Shown piece by piece: positions 45,043 through 53,944 of a DNA stretch of 64,000 bases. The position numbers and the translations under genes were made by a program. Each line of letters begins with the position of its first letter. Positions within the stretch are counted from its first letter, which is position 1. This DNA comes from Methylobacterium phyllostachyos (lineage in GTDB: Bacteria > Pseudomonadota > Alphaproteobacteria > Rhizobiales > Beijerinckiaceae), in the NCBI RefSeq assembly GCF_900103445.1, contig NZ_FNHS01000016.1:51611-115610 (forward strand). Reading direction: 5' to 3'. Below the pieces are notes generated by a model that worked only from the letters and a program-made list of their open reading frames with translations, was not told the origin of the DNA and searched no databases.

Positions 45043-46359
45043 CTACTTCACCCGCCCCGCGAGCCAGTCGGCCAGCACGTCCGCCACGGCGTCGCTGTTG
45101 GTCTCCAGCATCATCATGTGGCCGTTGCCGCGCAGGCCCCGGTCGGCGAGCTGGATCACGTCGGGCTTGGCGCCGGCCTGGGTCAGGAAGGCGGCCGTGC
45201 AGGCATCGTAGGTCGCGTGGAACGAGGCCTCCGCGGTCACCAGCACGGTCGGAACCTTGGCGAGGTTCGGCAGGGTCCGGGCGGGCTCGCCCTGGAGCCA
45301 GCAGCGGATGCGCCCATCCGCTTTGGCATCCGCCCCCTTCGCATCAGCCCCCTTGGCGTCCGACCCCTTGGCGTCCGACCCCTTGGCCTCGGTCCCCTTG
45401 GCCTCCTGCACCACCACCAGATCCTCGGGCGCCTTGACGGGCGGCGCGAAGGTCAGCGGCATGCGGGTCAGCCCGTAGGCGCGGGCGCGCCCGTCGCCGT
45501 TCTTCTCCCAGAAATCCTTGCCGCCGCGGAACTGCACATCGAAGAACGGCGGCCCGCTCGGCTCGACCGCCACATGCGCCTTCACGAGGTCGGGCCGGGC
45601 ATCCGAGGCCGCCCAGCCGAACAGGGCCGCCTGGCCGTGGGTGAGCAGGATCGCCGGCCCGATCTTCTCGAGGAGCGCGACCAAAGCGGGGTCGACCCAT
45701 TCCTCAGTCTGCTGGCTGTTGGCCAGGAACGGCACCTGGCTGGCGAAGAACTGGTCGAAGGCGGCGTTGCCCTGCACGCCGGGCCCCTCCGGCCAGCGGG
45801 TGTGGAGCTTGGCCTGCGGGTAGAGGTCGTAGACCTCCGGGGCCGTGTAGGTCCGCTCCAGGCTGCGGGTCCCGAGGCGGTCATAGGGGCCGTAGACCTC
45901 GGGGTTGGTGCCCGAGCGCCCGCGCCCGACCTGATCGACCACGTAGACCTGAAACCCCTTCTCGACGAAGCGCTGCACCCAGCCCGGGCGCCCGTCCGCG
46001 GTGGCGAGGTAATTCACGCCCGTCTGGGCGAGCCCGTGCACCATCACCACGGGGTAGGGCTGCGTGACCCGGGCCGGGGTCCGCGACTGCACGAACATCT
46101 GGCCGACCATCACGGTCTTGTCGCCGAGCTTCTGGTAGCGGCCGCCGATGTAGAAATAACCCGCCCGGGTCACCGGCCCGGCCCGAGCCGGGCCGGGGGG
46201 CGAAGAGACCGTCCCCTGGGCCGGCCCCTGTGTCGCGCGCGGCACCGGCACCTCGGTCGGCACCGTCCCCTGTGCGCGGGCGGCTCCCGGGGCCACGGCC
46301 GATACCTGAACGGCGAGCAGCGCTGCGAGGGCGCCGTTCGCGATGCCGTTGCCGGCCAT
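45043..46359 (-). CDS. Exported alpha/beta-hydrolase-fold protein with altered nucleophile
   Basis: 438 residues with a signal peptide (about 1-30) and a Pro-rich segment before an alpha/beta-hydrolase domain: YPVVMVHGLAQTGVNYLATA, VYVVDQVGRGRSGTNPEVYG, LLTHGQAALFGWAASDARPD, and NGHMMMLETNSDAVADVLAD near the catalytic His. In relatives the elbow reads T-H-S-Q-x-G; here Ser is replaced by Gly (codon GGC, 45634-45636 on the plus strand as GCC), so serine-esterase activity is doubtful. A six-fold five-residue repeat of EAKGS/DAKGA type lies in a loop (about residues 318-345). Start at 46359 has GGGAGAG upstream. Confidence 0.8.
   Translation of the reverse strand: MAGNGIANGALAALLAVQVSAVAPGAARAQGTVPTEVPVPRATQGPAQGTVSSPPGPARAGPVTRAGYFYIGGRYQKLGDKTVMVGQMFVQSRTPARVTQPYPVVMVHGLAQTGVNYLATADGRPGWVQRFVEKGFQVYVVDQVGRGRSGTNPEVYGPYDRLGTRSLERTYTAPEVYDLYPQAKLHTRWPEGPGVQGNAAFDQFFASQVPFLANSQQTEEWVDPALVALLEKIGPAILLTHGQAALFGWAASDARPDLVKAHVAVEPSGPPFFDVQFRGGKDFWEKNGDGRARAYGLTRMPLTFAPPVKAPEDLVVVQEAKGTEAKGSDAKGSDAKGADAKGADAKADGRIRCWLQGEPARTLPNLAKVPTVLVTAEASFHATYDACTAAFLTQAGAKPDVIQLADRGLRGNGHMMMLETNSDAVADVLADWLAGRVK
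45322..45407. repeat. 15-bp tandem repeat inside the hydrolase gene
   Basis: About six imperfect 15-bp units of the type CCCTTGGCGTCCGAC (plus strand), encoding repeats of [ED]-A-K-G-[TSA]. The reading frame is kept, so unit number can change by slippage without breaking the protein. Confidence 0.8.
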
Positions 46360-46612
46360 GCCGTCTCTCCCGGATGCACCCTGCTCCGCGCGGGCGCTTA
46401 TTGCGGGAAACGCAACGCTCGGCCACCGCAGAAAGCTGCACACGGGCCGGTTGTACCAGCCTTAACCAGCCCGAACCCAGGCGCATGCCAGACACGACCT
46501 CGGCGGCGCTGGCGCTGCGGCGTCGGGACGCCCACCTTCGGGTGGTACCGACGCCGTGCTCGCCGGCCCGCGCCCGGCTCTTTTTGGGCGCGACTTATCA
46601 AGGACTTCCACC

Positions 46613-46777
46613 GTGGATCCCGCAACCGCCAAGACCCTGGTCTCCGCCGTCCTGGTCGCCTCCATCGCCGTGTTCAGCCTCGTGTCGTTCCAGGCGTTCT
46701 TCGCCCAGATCGCGGCCGATCTGCGAGCCGTGCGGGTTCCCGTGCGCACCGACCGCCGGGATCCGCCGCAGGTCTAG
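46613..46777 (+). CDS. Small membrane protein (54 aa)
   Basis: A GTG-started frame with one TM helix (TLVSAVLVASIAVFSLVSFQ), a short basic C-terminus and AAGGA 8 nt upstream. It is divergent from the hydrolase gene. I know of no family. The R2 repeat begins immediately at its stop. Confidence 0.5.
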   Translation: MDPATAKTLVSAVLVASIAVFSLVSFQAFFAQIAADLRAVRVPVRTDRRDPPQV

Positions 46778-46895
46778 GGGTTTCCAGAGGGCTCGGCAGC
46801 CTTTGGGTGGGTGTCAGGGCGCAGCCCGACACCGGACACCGTTCGGCACCAGGGCTCCGCCCTGGACCCGCGAAAGGGCTCGCCCTTTCGAAACC
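46778..46895. repeat. R2 intergenic repeat, copy 6
   Basis: Starts GGGTTTCCAGAGGGCTCGGC, has dyads TGTCAGGGCGCAGCCCGACA and CCAGGGCTCCGCCCTGG, and ends AAGGGCTCGCCCTTTCGAAACC in two half sites. It lies between a small membrane protein and the convergent acyl-CoA synthetase gene. Confidence 0.85.
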
Positions 46896-46917
46896 GGGAC
46901 CTTACCCGCGCGTCGGA

Positions 46918-48555
46918 TCAAGCCTCGTCCTGACGGGCCCGCTCGCGCAGGATGAACTTCTGCACCTTGCCGGTTGAGGTTTTCGGCAGCTCGCCGAACA
47001 CCACGTGGCGCGGCAGCTTGTAGGAGGCGAGGCGGCCCCGGCACCATTGGATCAGCTCGTCGGCGCTGGGCGAGGCGCCCGGCTTCAGCTCCACGAAGGC
47101 GCAGGGCGTCTCACCCCACTTGGCGTCGGGCTTGGCCACCACGGCGGCGCCCGCCACCGCCGGGTGCTTGAACAGGGCATCCTCGACCTCGATCGACGAG
47201 ATGTTCTCGCCCCCTGAGATGATGATGTCCTTCGAGCGGTCCTTGAGCTGCACGTAGCCGTCCGGGTGCTTCACCCCGAGGTCGCCGGTGCGGAACCAGC
47301 CGCCCTTGAAGGCCGCCTGCGTGGCAGACGGGTTCTTGAGGTAGCCGCGCATCACCACGTTGCCGCGCATCATCACCTCGCCGATCGTGCGCCCGTCGGC
47401 GGGCACCGGCTCCAGCGTGTCGGGATCGCGCACGTCGAGGGCCTCCAGCACCGGATAGCGCACGCCCTGGCGGGCCTTCTTGGCCGCCCGCTGGTCGGCC
47501 GCCAGTGCGTCCCAGTCGGCGTGCCACGCGTTCACCACCGCCGGGCCGTAGCTCTCGGTCAGCCCGTAGAGGTGGGTCACGTCGAACCCGGCCTCCGACA
47601 TGCCGGCGAGCACCGCCTCGGGGGGCGGGGCGGCCGCCGTGAAGAAGGCGACGCGCCGGCTCAGCTCCCGGCGCTCGGCATCGGAGGCGTTGATCAGCAT
47701 CTGCATCACGATCGGCGCGCCGCAGAGATGCGTGACCCCGTGCTCGGCCATCAGCCGGTACATCGCGTCGGCCCGCACCTGCCGCAGGCAGACATGGGTG
47801 CCGGCCACGATCGACAGGGTCCAGGGGAAGCACCAGCCGTTGCAGTGGAACATCGGCAGGGTCCACAGATAGACCGGGTGCTGCCCGAGCCCGCCCGTGA
47901 CCACGTTGCCGAGCGCCAGCAAAGCCGCGCCGCGGTGGTGGTAGACCACGCCCTTCGGGTCGCCCGTGGTGCCCGAGGTGTAGTTCAGCGTGATCGCGTC
48001 CCACTCGTCCTCGGGCAGGGGCCAGTCGTGCTCCGGGTCGCCGCCGGCGAGGAACGTCTCGTAATCGGTCGCGCCGAGCCGGTCGCCGGGGCCGTCATAG
48101 ACCGGGTCGTCGACATCGATCACGAACGGCTTGGTCGCCAATCCCTCGAGTGCCGCGGCGGCGGTGCGGGAGAACTCCCGGTCGGTGATCAGCACCTGGG
48201 CCTCGCCGTGCTCCAGGCAGAAGCGGATCGCGGCGGCGTCGAGGCGCGTGTTGAGGGTGTTGAGCACGGCCCCGGTCATCGGCACGCCGTAGTGGCACTC
48301 GATCATCTCGGGGGTGTTGGCCAGCAGGGCCGCCACCGTGTCGCCGCGGCCGATCCCCCGGGCCGCCAGAGCCGAAGCGAGGCGGCGGGCCCGGGCGTAG
48401 AGCTCCCGGTAGGGCCGCCGCAGGGCGCCGTGGATCACCGCGACGTGGTTGGGGAACACCCGCGCGGCCCGGTCGAGGTAGAGCAGGGGGGTCAGGGGCT
48501 GGTAATTGGCCGGCCCGCGGTCGAGGTCGCGGTCGTAGATCGTGTCGCGGGCCAT
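46918..48555 (-). CDS. Acyl-CoA synthetase (AMP-forming), FadD-like
   Basis: A 545-residue ANL-superfamily enzyme that activates a fatty or other carboxylic acid to the acyl-CoA in the cytoplasm. The P-loop motif is LNYTSGTTGDPKGVVYHHRG, A5 is YGLTESYGPAVV, A7 is GWFRTGDLGVKHPDGYVQLKDRSKD (split here for reading), and the C-terminal catalytic Lys is in PKTSTGKVQKF. The length and the NLNTRLDAAAIRFCLEHGEA region fit medium/long-chain FadD-like or DmdB-like enzymes; the substrate is not certain. Confidence 0.93.
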   Translation of the reverse strand: MARDTIYDRDLDRGPANYQPLTPLLYLDRAARVFPNHVAVIHGALRRPYRELYARARRLASALAARGIGRGDTVAALLANTPEMIECHYGVPMTGAVLNTLNTRLDAAAIRFCLEHGEAQVLITDREFSRTAAAALEGLATKPFVIDVDDPVYDGPGDRLGATDYETFLAGGDPEHDWPLPEDEWDAITLNYTSGTTGDPKGVVYHHRGAALLALGNVVTGGLGQHPVYLWTLPMFHCNGWCFPWTLSIVAGTHVCLRQVRADAMYRLMAEHGVTHLCGAPIVMQMLINASDAERRELSRRVAFFTAAAPPPEAVLAGMSEAGFDVTHLYGLTESYGPAVVNAWHADWDALAADQRAAKKARQGVRYPVLEALDVRDPDTLEPVPADGRTIGEVMMRGNVVMRGYLKNPSATQAAFKGGWFRTGDLGVKHPDGYVQLKDRSKDIIISGGENISSIEVEDALFKHPAVAGAAVVAKPDAKWGETPCAFVELKPGASPSADELIQWCRGRLASYKLPRHVVFGELPKTSTGKVQKFILRERARQDEA

Positions 48556-48651
48556 CCCGTCCTCCCCGGCAAAGTGTTGCCGGGACAGTAGCTTGCCGGC
48601 GGCCGCGCGATCAATCGGAAGCCGACTCGGTGCCCACGGATCAATTCAGGA

Positions 48652-48679
48652 TTTCGAACGGTCAAGCCCTTTGGAAACG
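48652..48679. repeat. R2 repeat fragment, copy 7
   Basis: TTTCGAACGGTCAAGCCCTT with GGAAAC at the end: a degenerate single-end piece of the R2 unit, just beyond the 3' end of the PAS gene. Confidence 0.5.
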
Positions 48680-48684
48680 CGGCT

Positions 48685-49245
48685 CTAATGCCGCGATTCC
48701 TCCTCGGGCTCGGGCAGGAAGCGGGCGAGCTCGAAGCCGATCTCGATCATCAGGTGCTCGATCCGGTCGGTGAGCCCCGGCCGGTGCAGGGCGCGGGCGA
48801 GTTCGCGCAGGGCGATGACATGCTCCGCCATCCGGTTCACCACACGCTCGCTCTGCACGAGGTTGGCCGCCTGCTCCTCCGTCCGGTCGATGGCGATGCC
48901 GCGCCCCTGCATGGCCCGGCCGTCCGGATCGCGCTCGATCCGGCCGTGCATCAGCAATGTGCGGATGCCCGCGCGGGTGTCGCGGGTCCGGAATTCCGCC
49001 TCCACGGAGCCGCCGATTGCCGCGGCCGCATGCAGGTAGCTCTCGATCCGGACGCGATCCTCGGGATGCGTGCGATCGAGGAAGGTTTCGAGGGAGACGC
49101 CACTCGCCGCGGCCTCCGGATCGAGGCCCAGCAGGTCCGCGAAGGAGGCCGAGAGCGCGAGCTGCCCGGCCCAGTAATCGTGGACCCATGTGCCGACCAC
49201 GCCGGACGCATCGAGGACGGATTGCGGGATCGGAGCTTGGGCCAT
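48685..49245 (-). CDS. PAS-domain protein without output domain
   Basis: A 186-residue cytoplasmic protein with one PAS_3-type fold (about 10-120: WAGQLALSASFADLLGLDPE, RTHPEDRVRIESYLHAA, GRIERDPDGRAMQGRGIAID) and a helical tail (about 125-186) with HVIALRELARALHRPG. It lacks kinase, GGDEF or HTH output, so it may be a sensory adaptor. Start is uncertain (49245 ATG close to AAGGA, or TTG 49302). Confidence 0.75.
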   Translation of the reverse strand: MAQAPIPQSVLDASGVVGTWVHDYWAGQLALSASFADLLGLDPEAAASGVSLETFLDRTHPEDRVRIESYLHAAAAIGGSVEAEFRTRDTRAGIRTLLMHGRIERDPDGRAMQGRGIAIDRTEEQAANLVQSERVVNRMAEHVIALRELARALHRPGLTDRIEHLMIEIGFELARFLPEPEEESRH

Positions 49246-49615
49246 GCCATTCCTTGCGCGGGCATCCGACGGCTTCAAACTTGAGGTTTTCAACCTCGGC
49301 AAGCTCCCATTTCGACTGCCCGCAGGCTAGAGGATCACCGCGACCGAGGGAAGTCTGTTAACCCATTTCAGGCCGAAAATCTTAACCTGAAGTTTAGGTT
49401 ATTCTCAGGGCTCCCGAACTGGCCCGCACAGGGCGGCCAAGGATGGCCTTAACGACCTGTTAACCATGTCGGCCGCACCGTGCGTTGGGGCTTCCTCGGG
49501 TCCCAGACTCGCAGAATGGCGCGAATCAGTCACCTGAGGTTGCCCCCCTCGGCGCAGCGACCGCGAGTCGCGGACGCCCGGACGGATGCGCGGGGCCTTC
49601 TGGAGGACGCCCAGG
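49246..49615. other. Divergent spacer between PAS and parA genes
   Basis: 370 bp with several AT-rich short blocks. It contains a dyad AACCT-GAAGTTT-AGGTT at 49384-49400 and TTAACGACCTGTTAA around 49452-49466. Promoters for both flanking genes likely lie here. No gene was seen. Confidence 0.4.
49384..49400. promoter_or_regulatory. Short palindrome in the PAS/parA spacer
   Basis: AACCTGAAGTTTAGGTT: 5-bp arms, 7-bp spacer. It is an operator candidate for either flanking gene; the regulator is unknown. Confidence 0.3.
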
Positions 49616-50263
49616 ATGAAAGCGATCACCTTCGTCACGCAGAAGGGCGGCAGCGGCAAGAGCACGCTGTGCATCTCCCTGGCGGTGGCCGCCCGGGAGG
49701 CGGGCCACTCGGTCTGCATCCTGGAGATGGACCGTCAGGCGACGATCTCCGACTGGCTCGACCACCGGACCGTCGATGGTCCGGAGGTGGCGCAGATCGA
49801 CGCCACGCAGATCGACGCCGTGATGGAGCGCCTGCGGGAATCCGCCTACGACTACGTGTTCATCGATACGCCCGGCGTCGATTCCACCGGCACGCTCTCG
49901 GCGATTCGCGCGGCCGATCTCTGCATCATCCCGTGCCGGCCGACCCCCGCGGACCTGCGGGCGTTCAAGCCGACGCTCGCCGCCGTCTACCGGCTGGAGA
50001 AGAAGTTCGCCTTCGTGCTGAACCAGACGCCGCCGCGCTCCTACCGGGTCCGCGACGCCTCGGACGGGCTCGCCGTGCTCGGCATCCTGCCCGACGTGAA
50101 CATCGTGGCCCGCACCGACCACCAGGACGCGATCGGCCTCGGCCAGGGCGTCACCGAGTTCAACCCCAAGGGTCAGGCCGCCGGGGAAGTCCGCCGCCTC
50201 TGGTCCTGGATCGAGCGCCGCACGCAGTCCCTGAGGACGGGCCAGCATGTCCAAGCCGCCTAA
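49616..50263 (+). CDS. ParA-family partition ATPase
   Basis: A 215-residue ParA/MinD-type ATPase with the deviant Walker A KGGSGKSTLCIS, a second Lys-Gly signature, Walker A' near LEMDRQATISDW and Walker B-like YVFIDTPGVDS. The short length and absence of an N-terminal HTH fit type Ib ParA proteins that pair with small ribbon-helix-helix partners. Start at 49616 with GGAGG 8 nt upstream. It overlaps its partner gene by 17 bp. Confidence 0.88.
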   Translation: MKAITFVTQKGGSGKSTLCISLAVAAREAGHSVCILEMDRQATISDWLDHRTVDGPEVAQIDATQIDAVMERLRESAYDYVFIDTPGVDSTGTLSAIRAADLCIIPCRPTPADLRAFKPTLAAVYRLEKKFAFVLNQTPPRSYRVRDASDGLAVLGILPDVNIVARTDHQDAIGLGQGVTEFNPKGQAAGEVRRLWSWIERRTQSLRTGQHVQAA

Positions 50264-50585
50264 GCTCAGCCTCGCGGCGATCGTCGCCTCGGCGAGCCCG
50301 CAGGTGAAGCCCCTCGCCCGATCCGCTCCGGCGCCCCGGCCGCAGGGCGCCGAGATCGTCCCGCTGACCCTGGCGCCCCCGGCGCCGAAGCCGGCGGCCA
50401 CGCTCAAGCAGCGCGCCCGGCAGATGTCGGTCTATCTGGAGCCGCCGGTCTACGACCAGCTCCGCGACCTCGCCTTCGCCGAGCGGACCAAGATGCACGC
50501 CCTGATGCTGGAGGGGCTGGACCTGCTGTTCAAGCAGCGCGGCGCCCGCTCGATCGCGCAGCTGACCGAGACGCAGGGCCGCTGA
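50247..50585 (+). CDS. Ribbon-helix-helix partner of ParA (ParG-like)
   Basis: 112 residues with a disordered Ala/Pro-rich N-terminus (about 1-55) and a C-terminal RHH fold: RQMSVYLEPPVYDQLRDLAF (strand then helix 1), then AERTKMHALMLEGLDLLFKQ (helix 2). ParG-type proteins have this same plan: a flexible N-tail that stimulates ParA and an RHH that binds DNA. The 17-bp overlap with parA implies coexpression. It may act as the centromere-binding partner or repressor of the pair (inference). Confidence 0.75.
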   Translation: MSKPPKLSLAAIVASASPQVKPLARSAPAPRPQGAEIVPLTLAPPAPKPAATLKQRARQMSVYLEPPVYDQLRDLAFAERTKMHALMLEGLDLLFKQRGARSIAQLTETQGR

Positions 50586-51125
50586 GGGCTGCTGAGGGCC
50601 GGGAGGGCTCCGCGGCAAGGCCGCGATCGCATCCGCATCTCGCCCTCCCCCGCAGAGGCTACGGGACTCATACGTCTCGGTTGGGCACCAGGGCTTTGAA
50701 AAAAGGGCGCCTTCCCCTGGCGGGGAAGGGACAGGGGGTGGGGGTGGTGCAGACGGCACCGTTGCGCACGATCCTGCACCACCCCCACCGCCAACTCCTT
50801 CCGACAAGGGGGAGGAGAGAGCGTGTCGGCCTACGATGCGTGAACATCGTCGGTCGCAGAGGGGGAGGGACGTGCGGGAACGGATGCGCGTTTCAAACAG
50901 AGTATTTTCCGTTATCGCGGAAACGCTTATCCGTTTTGGTTGAGACAACCCGCGAACCGCCCTTCACTGCCGCGCCCGGCCCCTGAACCCTGGCCGCCAG
51001 CAGCGTTCAGGCTTCCTTTACGCAACCGATACAAGTGTGGGTGGACCCGGCCGGTGCCCCTTCGCACGGCCGGATCCGGTCCGCCGCCGGACCCCGGTCA
51101 CGCGTAGAGTTTGGTGATCCCCACG
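50586..51125. other. Gene-free region with R1 repeat copy C
   Basis: 540 bp between the RHH gene and rlpA. The left half is filled by R1 copy C and G/C-rich hairpin material. The right half includes an AT-richer patch (about 50890-50945) that could hold the rlpA promoter. Confidence 0.5.
50709..50816. repeat. R1 intergenic dyad repeat, copy C
   Basis: Core GGTGGGGGTGGTGCAG, GGCACCG, CTGCACCACCCCCACC as in copies A and B, with more divergent ends (CCTTCCCCTGGCGGGGAAGG and CAAGGGGGAGGAG). Confidence 0.8.
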
Positions 51126-52526
51126 ATGGTGCGCACGACGCTTCCCCGGCCTGCGCGCCTCGCCCTGCGGCTCCTGGCCGTCTCGGGCGTGGCCCTGGCC
51201 ACGGCCAATTGTGCCACCCAGCCCCAGCAGAAGCTCGCCAGCGGCAACGGCATCGATCCGAAATACGGGGTCAAGGCGAGCCCGCGCCTCTACAACGAGG
51301 GCGACGTCATCCCGAAGGGCGGCGGGCGCCGCTACACCGGCAAGCCCTACGTGGTCGCCGGCCAGACCTACGTGCCCAAGGAGGATCCGCGGGGCTACGT
51401 GCGGGAGGGCCTCGCCTCCTGGTACGGCTCCGCCTTCCACGGCCGCATGACCGCCAACGGCGAGGTGTTCGACCGCCACTCGATCGCGGCCGCCCATCCG
51501 ACCCTGCCGCTGCCGAGCTACGCCCGGGTGACCAACCTCGACAACGGCTACTCGATGGTGGTGCGCGTCAACGACCGCGGCCCCTACCATGCCGGCCGGG
51601 TGATGGACGTCTCCGAGGAGGCGGCCGGCGCCCTGGGCTTCCACCGCCAGGGCACCGCGCATGTGCGCGTCGAGTATGTCGGCAAGGCCTCGGTCGCCGG
51701 CAGCGACGACCGCAAGCTGCTCGCCAGCCTGCGCACCGACGGCCGCCCGGCCGGACGCTCGGCCGTGATGGTGGCCGATCTCGGCCCCTCGGAGGAGACC
51801 GAGCGCTACGAGCGCTCCGCCCCCGCGCCGCTCGCCTTCAAGCCCGCACAGGAGCGCCTGCCAGAATCCGGGCAGGAGCCCGCGCAGGCCCGCGAGGAAC
51901 TCACCCCCGCGCCGCGGCCCGCGCCGGTCCGCGCGCCGATCATGCTGGCCTCGGCGGCCGTCACGGTCCCGGCGGCGGTTCAGCCCACCGCCCCGCGGGT
52001 GCGGGAGTTCCGCCCGATGCCGGTCGCGGCCCGGGGCGCGAACCTGAAGGTCGCGGGCCTCAACCCGGCCGCCCTCGCCCCGCCTTCGGCCGGGCACGGG
52101 GGCCCGGCGAAGCCCGCCCCCTCCGGCCGCGCCGCCCTGGCGGAGGTCGCTCACCACCCGGGTCCGGCCTCCGGACGGGCCGGCGCCCCGGGGCCGTCCC
52201 GGATCGCCCAGGGCGGACCGGCGGCGATGCCGGCACCGGCCAAGCTGGCCATGGCTCGCCTCGCCTCCGCGGCGCCGGCCAAGGGTGCGGCTGCCACGAC
52301 CATGCCGTTCAAGGTGGCGGCGGCCCCGCGCGCGGCGTCGATGCACGCGGCCGCGCCGCAGGCCGGCCCGGCCAAGACCGCCACCGTCAAGGCCGGCCCC
52401 GTCAAGACGGCGTCCGCTCAGGTCGCCTCCCTCAAGACTGCGCCGGCCAAGACAGCGCCGGCCAAGGGGGTGACAACCCAGACCGCCGCCAAGGCACGGC
52501 CGTCCCGCATGGCCGGGATCTACTGA
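51126..52526 (+). CDS. rlpA: RlpA-family septal ring lytic transglycosylase
   Basis: Envelope protein of 466 residues. A signal sequence (about 1-27) ends near TANC, a weak lipobox. The double-psi beta-barrel domain (about 95-185) carries GLASWYGSAFHGRMTANGEV and VRVNDRGPYHAGRVMDVS with the catalytic Glu/Asp. The last 250 residues are a low-complexity Ala/Pro/Lys region in place of the SPOR domain usual in RlpA, so targeting to denuded septal peptidoglycan may differ. Start at ATG 51126 is preferred to GTG 51111. Confidence 0.88.
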   Translation: MVRTTLPRPARLALRLLAVSGVALATANCATQPQQKLASGNGIDPKYGVKASPRLYNEGDVIPKGGGRRYTGKPYVVAGQTYVPKEDPRGYVREGLASWYGSAFHGRMTANGEVFDRHSIAAAHPTLPLPSYARVTNLDNGYSMVVRVNDRGPYHAGRVMDVSEEAAGALGFHRQGTAHVRVEYVGKASVAGSDDRKLLASLRTDGRPAGRSAVMVADLGPSEETERYERSAPAPLAFKPAQERLPESGQEPAQAREELTPAPRPAPVRAPIMLASAAVTVPAAVQPTAPRVREFRPMPVAARGANLKVAGLNPAALAPPSAGHGGPAKPAPSGRAALAEVAHHPGPASGRAGAPGPSRIAQGGPAAMPAPAKLAMARLASAAPAKGAAATTMPFKVAAAPRAASMHAAAPQAGPAKTATVKAGPVKTASAQVASLKTAPAKTAPAKGVTTQTAAKARPSRMAGIY

Positions 52527-52674
52527 CCCCCGGGCCGGTCCGCCCCCGGGGCCGCGGTTGCCGATGCGGCATTTCGCATTCGATCCGGCGCCGAAACCGT
52601 AATATGGTCACGCTTGTTATTGGGATACGGCCGGATTGCCGCCGGCCGGGCAACGCGAGCGGGACGGAACGGCG

Positions 52675-53907
52675 ATGCGCAGGACCCTTCTCACCCTTCT
52701 CGCGGCCGCCTGTGCCCTCGGTGCCGGCCTCGCCGGCGCCGCCGCGCAGAGTTTCCAGACCGCGGCGCCGCACGCGATCCTGATCGACGCCGATTCCGGC
52801 TCGGTCCTGTTCGAGAAGGCCGCCGACGAGCGGTTCTCCCCGGCCAGCATGGCCAAGCTGATGACCACCGACATCGTGTTCGAGGCGCTGAAATCCGGCC
52901 GCCTGTCCATGGACACGGAGTTCACCGTCACCGAGGACGCGTGGAAGCGCGGCGGGGCCGGGGGGGGCGGCTCGTCGATGTTCGCGCAGGTCAACAGCCG
53001 CATCAAGATGGCGGATCTGCTGCGCGGGCTGATCGTGCAGTCGGGCAACGACGCGGCCATCACCATCGCGGAGAACATGGCCGGCTCCGAGGAGGCCTTC
53101 GCCGGGCTGATGAACCAGCGCGCCAAGGAGATTGGGCTCACGAACTCGACCTTCCGCAACGCCACCGGCTATTCGGCGCCCGACCAGAAGGTCACGGCGC
53201 GCGACATGGCCAAGCTCGCGCTGCACATCATCGAGACCTACCCGGACTATTACAAGATCTTCTCCGAGAAGGAGTTCACCTGGAACAAGATCCGCCAGCA
53301 GAACCGCAACCCCTTGCTCGCCCTCGATATCGGCGCGGACGGGCTGAAGACCGGCTTCCTGGAGGAATCCGGATACGCGCTGACGGGCTCGGCGGTGCAG
53401 AACGGCCAGCGGCTGGTGCTGGTGGTCTCGGGTCTCAAGACCGCCCGCGATCGGGCCTCCGAGTCGCGCAAGCTGATGGAATGGGGGTTTCGCGCGTTCG
53501 AGCCGCGGCAGATCTTCACGCCCGGCGAGACCGTCGCCGAGGCCTCCGTGTTCGGCGGGCAGTCGGGCTCGGTGCCGCTGGTGACCAAGAAGGCCGTGCG
53601 GGTGCTGCTGCCCCGCGGCTCCGGCGACCGGGTGAGCGCCAAGGCGATCTATACCGGGCCGCTCGTCGCCCCCGTTGAGGAGGGCCAGCGGGTCGGCGTC
53701 CTGCGCGTCCAGCGCGGCGACACGGTGGCCCTCGACCAGCCGCTCTATGCCGGCGCCGCGGTGGAGCCCGGCACGCTGCCGCAGCGGGCCATGGATGCGG
53801 CGCTGGAATTCGGCACCGGCCTCGTGCGCAAGGCCCTGGACCGGGCCGGCAAGGCGGCCGACAAGGGCAGCGACAAGGGGGGCGACCGGGCCGCCAACCC
53901 GTCGTGA
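52675..53907 (+). CDS. D-alanyl-D-alanine carboxypeptidase (penicillin-binding protein 5/6 type)
   Basis: Removes terminal D-Ala from peptidoglycan stem peptides in the periplasm; 410 residues. Signal peptide about 1-22. Active-site motifs SxxK (SPASMAKLMT), SxN (VQSGNDAAI) and KTG (GLKTGFL) are all present. The C-terminal PBP5_C domain (about 275-365) is followed by a basic low-complexity tail (KAADKGSDKGGDRAANPS). Start at ATG 52675 opens on the signal peptide. It starts a run with tmk and holB. Confidence 0.93.
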   Translation: MRRTLLTLLAAACALGAGLAGAAAQSFQTAAPHAILIDADSGSVLFEKAADERFSPASMAKLMTTDIVFEALKSGRLSMDTEFTVTEDAWKRGGAGGGGSSMFAQVNSRIKMADLLRGLIVQSGNDAAITIAENMAGSEEAFAGLMNQRAKEIGLTNSTFRNATGYSAPDQKVTARDMAKLALHIIETYPDYYKIFSEKEFTWNKIRQQNRNPLLALDIGADGLKTGFLEESGYALTGSAVQNGQRLVLVVSGLKTARDRASESRKLMEWGFRAFEPRQIFTPGETVAEASVFGGQSGSVPLVTKKAVRVLLPRGSGDRVSAKAIYTGPLVAPVEEGQRVGVLRVQRGDTVALDQPLYAGAAVEPGTLPQRAMDAALEFGTGLVRKALDRAGKAADKGSDKGGDRAANPS

Positions 53908-53944
53908 CCGCGTACCCGTGATCGTGCCACGCTTTGAGGATTCC

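Noticed and set aside
45322..45407. Tandem 15-bp repeats as a possible CRISPR
   Set aside because: There are no spacers, the units are contiguous and in frame within a protein gene.
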